From Flammulina velutipes (lineage: Eukaryota > Basidiomycota > Agaricomycetes > Agaricales > Physalacriaceae), in NCBI GenBank assembly GCA_011800155.1, contig CM022370.1, positions 3,410,001-3,474,000 on the forward strand: a stretch of DNA of 64,000 nucleotides, read 5' to 3'. Under the pieces are notes generated by a model. That model did not search any database, was not told the DNA's origin, and saw only the letters and a list, made by a program, of their open reading frames with translations. How positions within the stretch are numbered: the first letter of the stretch is position 1; each line of letters starts with the position of its first letter. Positions 1 through 11,855 of this stretch are shown piece by piece. The position numbers and the translations under genes are program-made.

Positions 1-670
1 CGGAATGATCGCTGTTTTTATCAGTAGGTACTCCCTCTTTCACGCCACCCTAGCAACACAAAGATATCATCGAGTTTCTTTTGTGCCTTTCCAGTGCAGT
101 CCTGTGCAGTCGGGGCATGATGCCATAGGCTGGGCATAGACAGACATTGGATAGCTCGGCATCCCAGAGTCTGCCTCAGACTAGATTTGATAACGAGAAC
201 GGAGATCATCCAGAAGACTCGAGTGAACGTCATTCGGTCAACGATAGTGCGCGGTTTGGAACAGCCACCGGCACCAAAGTCATGATACATGCTGCATGTG
301 CAAGGAGAGGGCTTGTCGACACGAGATAACCTTCATGGTTATCGACGATTCTTCGAAGACAATTGACATAGATGAGTCATATAGTGAGGTGGCCGTCTGC
401 GGCATGCTGCAAGCCAGTGGAACGACAACCGGGCGCACAGTAATTTGAAACCTCGAGGAGAGCGCCGAGGGAATCGAAGGGCTTTCGTGAGAATCGCTCA
501 ATGATTAGTATTGAGTAGATACAGAAGAAGTGCGCCACAGTCAAGAGCCGTCCTTGCATAACGTTGTTATCATGATTGAAGCAGAGAGTTGCGCCAAAGT
601 TGAGTGAGCTTTATGAGCGATTCAATGTTGTTTGGTCGGGCCGTAGTGCCGGTGCTTGCTTCCTTGCCTA
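1..670. other. Left-edge sequence, possible 3' end of a truncated gene
   Basis: No protein family is recognised here. Two short plus-strand open stretches, about 147-329 and 331-448, have ordinary codon use and could be the last exons of a gene that begins left of the window, but I could not find a convincing splice between them. The part after about 450 is taken as the VPS53 promoter and leader. Confidence 0.2.
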
Positions 671-3600
671 ATGACCACAACTGTCTCCAACGACGATGTT
701 AATAACATTCACCGAATCTTAGCTCCTTCATCGACACCCAATGCTAACTTTGATCTCCTGGATACTTTAAACGCGTATTTTCCTGATGGTGCGTCCGGAT
801 AAACCTCTCCAGTCATTGCAATCTAACTTCTCAGTGTAGAGGCGTCGTTAGCGGAGACCATCTCGTTACAGTCCAAACTTGAAGAGGAGCAGAAAGACTT
901 ACAAAATGAGATAAATGAACTGCAACAACAACTAAAGCAGAGCCAAGATTCCAACAGAATGCAGCTCATCCAGGAGCTCATCTCGGTGCGTGTCAATGCC
1001 TGTTGTTCATACCCGCCTTTTATTGATGTTATTCGCAGGAACTTCTTGGTCAGATGTCTCGAATACGAGAGAAAGCGACCGAATCCGAGGCTGTTGTGCG
1101 TAATATCACCAAGGATATCCAGGTGTTGGACGTGGCCAAGCGGAACCTGATCTCGAGTTTAACAACGTTGAAGAAGCTCCAGATGCTTGGTGCGTCTTCT
1201 AAGCTCTACATCGCAGCGAGAACTCATCAAGTATAGTCAACGCGCTGACGCAACTCGAGGACCATGTTCGTGAGAAGAGGTACCAAGAAATAGCACAGAC
1301 CCTTTCCGTGCGTGTACTCTCATGTCGGGATTGATCTCCGTTCATGCAGTATTCCAGGCCGTCAAGGAGATCTCCATTTCGTTCAAGCCTTTCACTGCCG
1401 TTCCCCGCGTTGCCCAAGTTTGGCGTCGTATACAACAAATCCAAGGCGAAATACGATCCCTAATAGAAGCCGATTTCGACAAATTGTGAGCGGCGCCTTG
1501 ATGTGCAAAAGAGCAACTCATAGACCATCTCTAGCTATCTTGAAGATCCCAATCGACATGTCAAGCTTTCCACCATCTCAGACGCGTGTTTAGTAGTCGA
1601 CGTCCTTGGTGAGGATGTCCGAAACGCCCTCGTCGATCGTTATGTGGCCATAGAGCTAAAGGAATACCGCCGAATCTTCAAACCATCTGACGAAGCTGGC
1701 CAGTTGGACAACATTTCGCGACGCTTCTCTTGGTTCCTCCGTTTGCTCCAATCGCACGATTTACATCAAGGAAGGGTGTTCCCGAGCGAGTGGAAAGTCA
1801 ATTGGCATCTACTATCCAAATTCGCGGATATTACGCGTAATGATCTCTCCATCTTACTGTCGAAGGCTGGATCGTCGCTAAACGTTAAAATACTTCTCGA
1901 AAACCTTCAGCTCACAGCTGATTTTGAAGCGGGGATGGCAAAGAAATGGGCTACACCTGTAGGTCCTGCGGATCGATGAGGGCTTCAGTGACTGATAGTT
2001 TGCAAGTTCGCCGATATCCTCAAGGCTACAGCGATGTCCTCTGGAGTCGTAAAGAACATCACAGGTGCATTTGAACCACACATGGGCGTTTTCGTTGATG
2101 CGCAGGATAAGTACGACGTTTCGATCGACATCCCTGTATGTTTTCTAATTGTCTTATACTAGAGCTCTTGCGGATATGCTTGCTCCTCACCGGAAGGGTA
2201 AAGCTGCCCCACCTCGAACTTCTCTGGACACATCGACGCCTAGAGCCTCTGTAGAAGGAGATGACGGGAGCTCACCCATCCTTGTGCTTCCATCGTCGAC
2301 AGAGCTGTTTTACTTCTATGCTCAAAGTTTGGAGCAATGCGCCAAACTTTCCTCTGGTCAGGCATTGTTTGACTTGTGTACATTGCAGAAGAAATGGTTG
2401 AAAATCTATGCTGGTATATTCGTTTCCCTCTGTTCAAGCATTTTGCTGACTTTCTCCGTGATAGACGAAGTACTGATACCCAGTCTGAAAAGGTGCAATA
2501 CTCGTGTACTTCGCGCTGATCATCCTCTAATGAAATTCCAGACCTGCTCCACCTCGACGTTCCATGGAATCACGTTTCGACCTTATTGCGATTCAACAAG
2601 CCTCTCTAGTTATCAATACGGCAGATTATTGCCAGAATACGGCTCTTGAGGTCTCCGCACATACCTTTTTCTTTCTAAAGAAGGAGACTAACAATCCTTT
2701 TAGCTGGAACAAAAGGTCCGGGAGAAAATCAACGACGAGTTCAAAGAGAGAGTTACGTTCCAGGCTGAATGCGATGTCTTCGTCGGGTGCGTTTTTTTTC
2801 TTGCAAGACTGTACATCGACTTACCGGAGTGTAGTTGTATCTCTTCTGCGATCTCCATTCACGTTCGGGAACTGGATAGTGCCTGTGATCCTTACTTCAC
2901 GACCATGGCTAGGACTTCCTGGGCGAATTGGGCCGAAGTCAGTGGACCATCTGCATTCACCAATGATGCCATGAATGCTATCAGTCAAGTAACGGAAGCC
3001 ATTAAACCAGGCATAGAGCAAAAGAAGTATCTTCGAAATCTGTTTGACAAGGTCTACAAGTTGGTGCGCTTATCCAGTGTCTTGACAGATTGATTCATGT
3101 CCGCAGTGTATCGTTGTCCAAGTTTACGGCCGCGCTTGTGAAAAGCAGGCCACTCGGAGAATTGGGCGCAGAACAGGTAAGTTGGTTTTATAGCTTACCG
3201 ATACTGATCTAAATTTTGCGACCTAGCTCTTAATCGACCTACAAACGCTGAAAGCATTCTTGATCAAGCTGCCTGGGGAAGGATTAATGACCTCTAGGTT
3301 AGTGGTGTGGGTTGTTCTGTTTCAGACCCTTTTCTGAACTACTTCTTCAAACAGTTACACTAGAGGGCTATCGAAAAGCACAGCGCGACTAGAGTCTCTG
3401 TTGAAGGTGATCGTCACACCAGTTGTGAGCCAGCTTTTCATGAACTATTTATCATCCATTTACCAAAATCTGGCAGGACCCACCTGAGGGTTTTATTTTG
3501 AATTACACTCTCCTCATCGGCGATGCCTCCTTTTCCAACTTCCAGAAGGTTCGACCAAATACACTACTAGTTCTGGGAGAGAGATATTAAGAGCTTCCTT

Positions 3601-3940
3601 CCTCTTCTAGATTCTGGATTTAAAAGGAACCCCCAAAATCACCCAAAATGATCTTTTGGATTCTTTCCTGACGATGACGAGCACGAAACCAGATCTCTCG
3701 ACCACGTCGTTCCTCACTTCACTAGACATGGATCCGACTACTGGGCAGGGCGGTATGATTACTCCGTCTGTGATGTCGCCGTCGGGTGAGGGTATATTCT
3801 CTGGTTTGCAATCCCCGCCAATGAGTGGACCTCCAACGGGGTCAAGCGAGAATGGACGACCCGGGGACCGACAGGTCTTTTCTGATTTTCGTCGTTTCGT
3901 TAGTTTTGGTCTACGTCGGGACTCTCAGGCTCCAATGTAG
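671..3940 (+). CDS. VPS53: Vps53, subunit of the GARP tethering complex
   Basis: Subunit of the Golgi-associated retrograde protein complex, which tethers endosome-derived vesicles at the trans-Golgi with Vps51, Vps52 and Vps54. Seventeen exons, all with consistent phase, give 816 aa, the usual family length: 671-788, 840-985, 1039-1189, 1237-1307, 1358-1485, 1535-1958, 2007-2110, 2163-2413, 2465-2492, 2542-2650, 2704-2786, 2835-3059, 3107-3176, 3227-3297, 3355-3424, 3477-3548, 3611-3940. The N-terminal third has a coiled coil (residues about 45-90, rich in E, Q, L), then the conserved stretch AVPRVAQVWRRIQQIQGEI and the downstream region containing FVDAQDK and LADMLAPHRK. The C-terminal tail (about 70 aa) is Ser/Thr/Pro-rich and probably disordered. 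The start is the first ATG in frame with the coiled coil. The intron at 3060 uses a weak GTTGGT donor, chosen because it alone restores frame. Confidence 0.9.
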
Positions 3941-4013
3941 AATAGACATGGATAGATTTTGACTACGCCTCTGACTAGTAATTACGTTAGCATTATTCTC
4001 CAGACGTATGATA

Positions 4014-4094
4014 GGCCGCGTAGCGTAATGGTTAACGCGCCACTTTCCGGTTTACACAAGGTGGAGATTGCAGGTTCGATCCCTGCCGTGGTCG
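4014..4094 (+). tRNA. tRNA-Arg (CCG) with an 8-nt intron
   Basis: A full cloverleaf can be drawn. The 7-bp acceptor stem pairs GGCCGCG (4014-4020) with CGTGGTC (4087-4093), including two G-T pairs; the discriminator base is G at 4094. The D stem is GCGT/ACGC, the anticodon stem CCACT (4040-4044) with GGTGG (4060-4064), the variable loop AGATT, and the T arm GCAGG-TTCGATC-CCTGC. The anticodon-loop region is 15 nt; taking the standard position one base 3' of the anticodon, 4051-4058 is an intron and the anticodon is CCG at 4047-4049, preceded by T33. The gene lies 73 bp after the VPS53 stop on the same strand. An internal promoter (A and B boxes in the D and T arms) is expected for RNA polymerase III. 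Confidence 0.9.
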
Positions 4095-4203
4095 GTTTCA
4101 AGCAGATGTCCATTTTGCGTGGCGTTGTGTCACTTTCCTGATCTATCTACTGTACACGGTCTACCACGTCTGATTTTGTTATTACGATAGCACCTACGTT
4201 GAC

Positions 4204-5850
4204 TCAAACGTCGGCGAGGATCTGTATTAATATATCCTTCACTGTGTTGTGGTTCGTATCTTCTTCATTGCTGGCCATCGTGGCACCTATAAGTGCCGCG
4301 CGGAAGATCCCATCATCACAATCCCTCACTCGTAGCCGGTGCGACATAACCCTCGGGGCAATGCGAGCGATGTCGGCCTCGGAAACATCGAGGATTTGCA
4401 GCTCATGTTCCCGATCTTCTACATTCGGCATAAGAATGTCGACCATGACACTACCCTCGCCAATTCCTTCCATCGCATCCATTATCTTCCCGTCGTCCTG
4501 ACTGTCTGTCGTCTCTGTTGTCGCTTGAGAGAAATCGTCCTTGAATGCAGCAGTTTCCTGTAAGAGCTGCATCCCGGTAGGGTCCCCACCAAGAACACGG
4601 GCAGCTCGCGCAAGATCATCCGCGTCAGACACTGCGCGAGCAGTCAAGAATGTTCCATCTAGTTTGTGGTGGTGACGAGCGGCGGTGAAAATGTCGGCGA
4701 GATATAGCGACAGTTCGGCTGGGAAATGTGTGCGTTGGTACGATTTCCTCAAGCACGGCAAGTAACTCGGAGGTATCACCGGTACGGGGCGCGGAGGATG
4801 TGAGTGGGGGCGTTTGGCAAGGGCACGAACATCAGACGTCAAATTGACAGCTGCGCTCATGGCAAATTGGTCTAGCTGATAATGGTTTCAGTCCCACCGG
4901 AAGAGAAAGAAGAAGAGCTAAACATACCAATGGCTTGTGAATTGCGGGCCGTTCTTTGGTATCTATGGGACAGATGTAGACCATGAAGAAGTTATTCGGA
5001 AGATTCCAGACGCCATTTAACTCTTCATCATCTTCGAGAGGTGACCTTCCGCTCCCGCAAGAGTCCAATATCAATCTTTTATCAAGAAGAACCTTCGTCA
5101 GCGCTCTCTGTGAAGGCAGGCTGGCATATTCCAGGCCAGATATCACGACAGCATCAGGTATAAACCCCGCTTTGAGGGAATCCCCTGCCTTGTGCCACAA
5201 TGTCGCCGGATCCGAGCGTGTATGAAGGAGGGTGGGAAATGTCGAATGATTGGGGCTCAAAGGATTTGATGTGAATGAGTCGGGACTCTTGATCGTCTTC
5301 TCGGTCAATGGATCCGTGCGGGCAGATAACGGCAGAGCATCATTTGGATATGTAAAGGACCGTGAATACCTGCGGGATCTGCGTTTGTTGCCACGGGAAG
5401 GGGGACGTCCTTTCTCGGCTTTGGGATGAGCACCTTCTCCTACGTCGGAGGGAGAGGCCAGACCACTAGGCAAGAAAACGGAACCTAGAAACGCGTAGGA
5501 ATTTATTGGGGTAGGAAAGGCTCGTCCTTCGGCCTTACGAATGCGTAGTTTATGCGTCACGAGGCCGAAGAGAGAGGAGAGAATCTAAGAGATTATGATC
5601 AATGGATCTGGGCATGTTGATGAATTCGGCTAACCGTTGTGACGACTCGTAGAACCAAAACGATGTCTTCGTCAGATGTGCGGAGCAGAAGGTGTTTGTC
5701 TCCTGAGATGAAGCAGAGGAGAATTGATTGTAGGACGACATTATCAATAGGTAGACCTTGGCCGAGTGTCGCATCCTGAATGTGCGCGAGAAGAGCTGCA
5801 AAGAATGCCGGACTTCCAACCGGCACTACGTGGTGGTCCGCATACGACAT
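4204..5850 (-). CDS. Magnesium-chelatase-like AAA-related protein
   Basis: Three exons (5635-5850, 4928-5584, 4204-4875) give 514 aa. The middle and C-terminal parts resemble the AAA+ module of bacterial and fungal Mg-chelatase-like proteins: an acidic stretch and VWNLPNNFFMVYICP (second-region/sensor area), then a C-terminal helical domain with LYLADIFTAARHHHKLDG and LTARAVSDADDLARAARVLG, where family members read similarly. I see no Walker A motif (GxxxxGK[ST]) in the N-terminal part, so nucleotide binding is doubtful and the protein may be a degenerate relative. Residues about 100-180 are Ser/Arg/Pro-rich and look disordered. For intron 2, the acceptor at 4876-4878 (CAG) is required to keep frame; the next AG would create a stop. 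The biological role in fungi is not established. Confidence 0.6.
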
Positions 5851-6583
5851 GGCTGATCAAGAGTGTGTGTTTCAAGATAGTATTGAGTGAATAGGGTGGG
5901 ATTAGCGCCTTTTTAGAAGAAGCTTGTGCTGTCGTCGGCATCAGTGGCGCAATCACGTTAATGATGAAACTTACCAGTTATAGGACCTGGATATGGATAT
6001 GAATCGGAGAGTTCTTCTCCCAATGCGTGTGTGTTTATATAGGTCTAGATAGTGACGCGGAAGGCTGTGAGGTCAAGGGATTCAGCTGTTGTGGCCCCTA
6101 GTAGAAGGCGCTCTGAAGGAGAGACTGATGATGAATGTAAGTAGTCGGTGTAAGAGATTGACAGGCTAGCAACAGGCCGCCCAAGAATTGCGAGTATAAC
6201 AAGTTCTAGAGGTTGAAGTGATGATGTTGGTCCATGGTCAACCGTCGAGGCAGCCAATCAAATTCGGCCATTTCACCCCAGATAATGATTAGATAAAGTA
6301 TCCCCTTTTATATAAATCGAAGATTGGCGTTCCTTATTTTTTTTGTGGATAGCAACAAAGCCCGAAGTTTCGTTGGCGCTTGCCCATGACAGGTTCCTCG
6401 GCCCATTTGGTTCTCAGGGCTCCTTTCTTCCGGCCTTGAGGTCCTCCACGACATAAAGTCGATCTTTTTGTGGCTGGCCACACGATATCCTTCGTTTTCC
6501 CCCAACGATTCGGAGGGCGCTTACTTCCATCGCGTCTTATGCGCTTTTTGTGACACCCGCACTATCCTTACCCTCATGATTCG
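5851..6583. promoter_or_regulatory. Divergent intergenic region with a TATA-like element
   Basis: This 733-bp region lies between two divergent genes. An AT-rich element at 6308-6316 (TATATAAAT on plus, readable as a TATA box on either strand) sits about 270 bp before the plus-strand start. A minus-strand open stretch at 6045-6254 has no ATG in frame (it opens with TTG), so I do not call it a gene. Confidence 0.35.
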
Positions 6584-9379
6584 ATGGCAAACAACGTGCA
6601 ATTCGAGGTTGACGATACCTCCTCTATGATTTCCTACTTGCCTCGCGGAGACACCTTGTCCACTGTGAATCTTACCGCCGGCTGGAATCCATACTTTGAG
6701 GGAACAGGATTTCTCACCGCTCTCGGAGAGACAGGAAGAGGGACTAGTATGCACATCACGTCCTTGGACGGTGCTTCCTTATCCATCCGATGGCATGGTA
6801 AGTCACATTAATTACACTACCTCGGCGTGGCTGAGGACCTTGTAGGAACAGGAATAAAACTATACGGTAACGCCACCGATGCTACATACACAATTTCCGT
6901 CGATAGCGCGCCTACGAGCCCAGACGTCGCGACTTTCATTCAGTCTGAGAATCTATTAGCCTCCGTCGACGACCTCTCCGATTCCGACCACATTCTCACT
7001 CTCACTGCACATACTTTGTCCTCTCAGGATCAGCCTCGTTCCTTCGTCGTCTTTGATAGAGCCATTTTAACTGCGCCGCCCCCAGAAAGTGCGCAATCTA
7101 ATAGGTCAGTGCTCTTGTGACCATCACCCACACTCGTTTTGGTGTTCACACTTCCTATTAGTTCCCAATTCAGTCTACACACATTAATAGACGGCAGCAT
7201 CAGTTTCAACGGAGAGTGGACCTTTGATAACGGGTTGGGGGACGCGTTCAGAGAATCCAACAATGCGGGCGATATCGCGCACACCTCTTTCAATGGTACG
7301 TTTGACTTGGTGTAACCTTGACATACACATCTAATATTTGGGCAGGGACCTCATTCTTGCTTACTGGCGCGACATCGCCCAGAGCCGGGAATTTCTCCGT
7401 GACGCTGGACAACACGCAAGTTCAACTGTCGGCCAAATCATCCTTCACCAACTCCGAGACACTACTATACTACGCTTCTGGACTCGACCCCGACGTATCC
7501 CACAATTTTTCTATATCCAACGACGACGGATCTCAGCTAATACTGCCTGTTGGAGGTTTACGGTCATTCTCCACCTCGGGTCCACGGTCAGTTCTAATAG
7601 TGTCAAAGTGATGTTTTGTTGCTTAGTACAAATGTTAGTCCAGTCGCTTCCGCACATGCCGATGGCCCCGCCGGATATCCTGCGGGTACCATAGCAGCCC
7701 TCGCATTGGCCGGCGTGTTGATCTTCGTGCTGATAGCTTGGCTACTCTTCTATCTCTTCATGTACCGTCCACGGATGCGACAGCAGCGGCTGACAGGACA
7801 TGTCACTTCATCTCCGAAGGTGATAGAGGAAGCCGTAATCGATATCAGACGGAGGAACGACTCACCTCCTCCTACCGACGGACGCAAGGAAAACCGACAT
7901 GTGTCGGATTTCCAACGATGGAAGCGCGGAGCGAGCGGTAGCGGGCACCTCGGGACTGACTTGCTATTCCGAAATTCGATGGACGACAAGGATTTGACCG
8001 GCCCTGGTAACATCCACGAGAGATCTGATATACCTCGAGGACAAACCCAGAACAAAGGGAAGGGCAAAACTCGATGGTTTGGACGACAGGACAAGTCGGA
8101 GGGCTCTTCGCCTAGCTTTACGCTTGACCTACCGCTACCTGCAGTACCACCGGGAGGGACTGTCGCAGGCAGCACGTCTCGAAATCCTGGATCGTGGTCA
8201 CGGGGTTCTCGGTCACCACATTCAGCATTCTCGTACCTCACGAGTCTTTCCACGCCTTCGTTCAGTTCAAGGAAATCATCGGTTCGTCGCCATGCCGAAA
8301 AGGACTTTCCCACTTCTACTCGCCCAGAGATGCCCAAATTCCATGCGCGCACATCCAGCCAGAAGCCATTGTTACACTTCTTGGGCAGGAGATCCGATCA
8401 CATTGACGAGGAAAACTCTCAAAGACCCACTAGTTATCAATCCATGACGCCTTACAACCCGCAGGACGATCATGAAAGCCTTCGCTACTCAAGAGATGTT
8501 AGTGTCATAGGTACCACTGCTGCCATTCGCGGCCTAAGCCCTCGTACCAGTGAAATTCGGTCTACGTCGGAAACCTTTCATGCGCTCAACAACACGGCCA
8601 ACCGGTATGGGAGGAACAGAGATGAAATCCGTCCAGTGCTGGAGATGAGGCAGAGTAGTCCATTTCAAGTCGATTTTGATCGGTCGCAGAAGCATAGGAA
8701 TCGTCTACCAAGCGGTGTCGGTAGCGCTGTTGGCCATAACGAGCGCAGTAAACGAACGTCTGCTGCGTCACATGTCCGGTTCGAAGAAGTCGAAACTAGT
8801 ACTGCCGGAGCAGCGATGACTAGCGATGCAGAGTCTACCGAAGAAATTACGGAAGAACGTCGCGCTCCCCCAAATTTCCGTTTGACGCCTCTCACGATAA
8901 ATCGGGAAGCGGTCACTGCATCCTTCATCGACTTTTCAAACTCTCCTTCCGATTCAACACGCTCTAACCAACCTTCCGATTCTTCGTCTCATTATCCCGA
9001 CCCCGCCGTTCGTTCGAAATGGAGCAGCACCCAGACTGAGCCCCATAGTGTGGACCCGTCGACATCCCCTTCTTCTAGTACCAGCTTCCCATTCCCAGTA
9101 TCGCTGCCTGCGTCACCTCACCATCCTGAAGGGCATCGACCATCGCCGCCGCCACGACTGCAAAATGTCACCTCCGATGACCCCAGTACGCTCTTACACC
9201 AACACCCACTCGATTATGTCTCTCCCACTGAAAGCGTACCTCTATCGGTATCGACGTCAGATCTTCGATTCAGACATAGTGAATCGGAGGAAATGCGGAA
9301 TCCTCAGGCAATACCACCACATCCTCCTTTGCCCAGGCCCAGTGATGAAGAGACGACTCGGAGAGCGTCACCCCGGTAA
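6584..9379 (+). CDS. Single-pass type I membrane protein with beta-rich ectodomain
   Basis: Five exons (6584-6797, 6846-7104, 7162-7295, 7346-7586, 7627-9379) give 866 aa. The layout matches a family common in Agaricomycetes: an N-terminal region (about 1-300) with two similar beta-rich halves, each with the pattern of a Thr/Ser-rich domain containing VDDTSS, GTSMHITSLDG or GTSFLLTGATSP; one membrane span at about 302-327; a short basic stop-transfer segment (YRPRMRQQR); then about 530 cytoplasmic residues that are Ser/Pro/Thr/Arg-rich and probably disordered. Several N-x-S/T sites lie before the span. No signal peptide follows the chosen ATG; an in-frame stop lies just upstream, so a signal sequence could only come from an unseen 5' exon. 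The function is unknown; a cell-surface sensing or adhesion role is only a guess. The intron at 7587-7626 is just 40 nt. Confidence 0.7.
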
Positions 9380-9919
9380 CGATGCTCGTTTAACGACTTT
9401 AATGGACGACTGCCCGTCAGGATTCGGATGGTAGGATATACACATAATATTCGGACTCCGGAGGTGGTTAACTTAAAATCTGGAATTCATTCAATCTGTG
9501 TAAACGCATATTTAGCTGTCTGTACATAGATACCCGCTCTCATTGTAACATATGATGCTGTTGTGTAATAGTCATTCTCTGCTCGATGTGGCGTGCGATT
9601 AAAAAGAGGTCGGGTGACGCACAATTGTATTGAACCCATGTTAGAATTTTAAAATGGTGTCGCGCCCACATGACTGATCTTCCTTCATCCTGCATCCATC
9701 TTGAAAACTTTCTGACTTGCATTCACTGGCCGTTTTCGAAAGCCTCTATTGCACGTGTGGCGGTAAGTCGTTGATAAACTGGTAAAATCTGATTGGCTCA
9801 TCAAAGTATGAAATTACCAATTTCCCCACAGTCACGCACGCTGAACAAGCAAGTCATGCTCAAGAATTATAATCTAGCGCTGTTACACAGCGGCATTCTA
9901 GACTTTTCTACAAACTATC
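9380..9919. other. Intergenic region before CCP1
   Basis: It holds the 3' end of the membrane-protein transcript and the cytochrome c peroxidase promoter. I see no further gene. A pyrimidine-rich leader ends in CTACAAACTATC just before the start codon. Confidence 0.4.
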
Positions 9920-11369
9920 ATGTCCTTTAGCGCCTTTTCGAGAACCCGGGCAGCGCTGCGCGCTGGTGCACCTATTGCGTCTCGGGCGAAGACAACAGCA
10001 TTTAGGTCAACCTTCAGACGCTATTCGACTGAGCCTCCTGCTCCCAAGTCCAACACTGGGCTCTATATCGGTATCGCCGCTTTAGTCGGTGGAGGGGCTA
10101 CCTATTTCTTGTACGACAGCAATGCCGCGAAGTCGGGAGCACAATCAGTGAAGGTCAAAGCCAACTTGACTCCCACGCAAGAGGACTACCAGAAGGTGCG
10201 AGTTCGTTATCTCTACACATGCACTTGGGTCTAAAGGAGGACAGGTGTACGACAAAATTGCGGACGTTATTGATGCTGCATCTGACGCGGCCTACGATGG
10301 TATGGATTGTTTCTCTCTCTCGCTAACTCTTTGCTCATTGTCTTTTAGATGGCTCATACGGCCCGGTCCTTCTTCGTCTTGCGTGGCACTCATCTGGTAC
10401 TTACGACGCTGAGTCCAAGACCGGCGGCAGGTAACTTATGGATTTTTCTTGTACCCCTACACGTAACTCATCCTTATTCGCTAGCAACTACGCCACCATG
10501 CGATTTGAACCCGAAGCTCTTCATGGAGCCAACGCAGGCTTAAATGTTGCCCGAGATCTTATGGAGAAAGTCAAGCAAGAATTCCCATGGATCACCTATG
10601 GTGACCTGTGGACTCTTGCTGGTGTAGCCGCTGTCCAGGAAATGGGTGGCCCAAAGATCCCATGGCGTCCTGGGCGTATCGACGGTGTCGCCACTCAGGC
10701 TACGCCAGACGGTCGTCTGCCCGACGCCAGTCAAGGTGCCGACCACCTGCGCAACGTGAGCAAGAGTCCTCCAACCTTTTTTCTACCCCTAATTTTTCCT
10801 CAGATCTTCTATCGCATGGGCTTCAACGATCAGGAAATTGTTGCTCTCTCCGGTGCTCACGCTCTTGGGCGCTGCCACACTGATCGTTCTGGATTCGACG
10901 GCCCATGGACTTTCTCTCCAACAACTCTAACTAATGATTACTACAAGCTTCTTTTCGACGAGAAGTATGTGACTAGATTATTTCACGCATTCCCGACTGA
11001 CTATTTTCCAGATGGGTGTGGAGAAAATGGGGTGGACCCAAGCAGCTTGAAGACAAGAAGACCAAGAGCTTGATGATGCTGCCGTACGTCCGTAGTATCA
11101 CCGTCCTCAACATGTTTCTCACTATTCTCATGCAGAACTGACTATGTACTTACAACGGACAAGAGCTTCAAGAAGTATGCTAAGGCCTACGCAGATGACC
11201 AGGACCTGTTTTTCAAGGAGTGAGTGTTAGCTTTTTGTGGTCTCTCTTCATCGATGCTGATGTTCCCCTCAGCTTCTCAGCCGTTGTTGCTCGTCTGTTC
11301 GAGCTTGGAGTGCCCACTTCCCAATTCGTGACACCTGAGCCTTGGACCATGAAATCCTCTTCTGATTGA
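9920..11369 (+). CDS. CCP1: Cytochrome c peroxidase, mitochondrial
   Basis: A heme peroxidase of the mitochondrial intermembrane space that reduces hydrogen peroxide with electrons from cytochrome c. Eight exons (9920-10195, 10245-10299, 10349-10430, 10485-10755, 10804-10964, 11012-11083, 11136-11219, 11273-11369) give 365 aa. The N-terminus is a basic, Ser/Ala-rich presequence, followed by a hydrophobic segment ([19 protein letters not shown]), the usual bipartite signal. Class I peroxidase landmarks are intact: distal Arg-Trp-His in [11 protein letters not shown], the proximal His in [12 protein letters not shown], and the Trp in [10 protein letters not shown] that is the radical site in yeast CCP rather than the Phe of ascorbate peroxidases. 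The C-terminus is [14 protein letters not shown]. All splice junctions keep frame. Confidence 0.95.
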
Positions 11370-11855
11370 ATGGCATCGCAGGGATAGACGGAGTAGATCT
11401 AGACATACCCTATTTTCTGCTTGCTAAATCTAAACTTTCCATTGAAACTCAGTTTTATCTCACTTCTTCCTGGCCAAATTTTAAGCATACTGGATAACGG
11501 AGGACCGTCGGTTGTATGTTGTAAGTGAGTTGTCCCTTTCCGTGTAAATTTGCCAAGCGCGCAGTAGATGAAACATCTGCCTTCAAAGATGAGTCATCAA
11601 GTACTGAAAATGAATTATTCACGTTGGCAGCTACCTTACATAGTAGAAAGTCATTGAATACACAGAGAGTCTCAGTCTCTACATAAGCGCGAGTTTACAA
11701 CGGACCTTTTTCTGGGCTCAACGCGATCGGTGCCTATATAAAGGAGATGAAGTACTGTGGCTGTGCTCCAGTCAATTGTACTTGGCGTGTGCCGCTACCA
11801 TCATCTACCGTTTAAGCTGGCGAGTCTGAGGCATCTGCGCTTTGCGCAACCTGTG
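11370..11855 (+). promoter_or_regulatory. Promoter region of the GT69 gene with TATA box
   Basis: TATATAAA at 11735-11742 stands 114 bp upstream of the ATG chosen for the next gene, a normal spacing if transcription starts near 11770. An ATG at 11747 opens only a short frame and is too close to the TATA box to lie in the transcript. Confidence 0.5.

Noticed and set aside
3959..4141. Short open frame across the tRNA gene
   Set aside because: It overlaps the tRNA completely and has no family resemblance.
6045..6257. Minus-strand frame of 70 codons in the divergent promoter
   Set aside because: It opens with TTG, contains no ATG near its start and matches no known family.
11747..11811. ATG just after the TATA box of the GT69 gene
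   Set aside because: It is too close to the TATA box to be transcribed and opens only a short frame unrelated to the enzyme.
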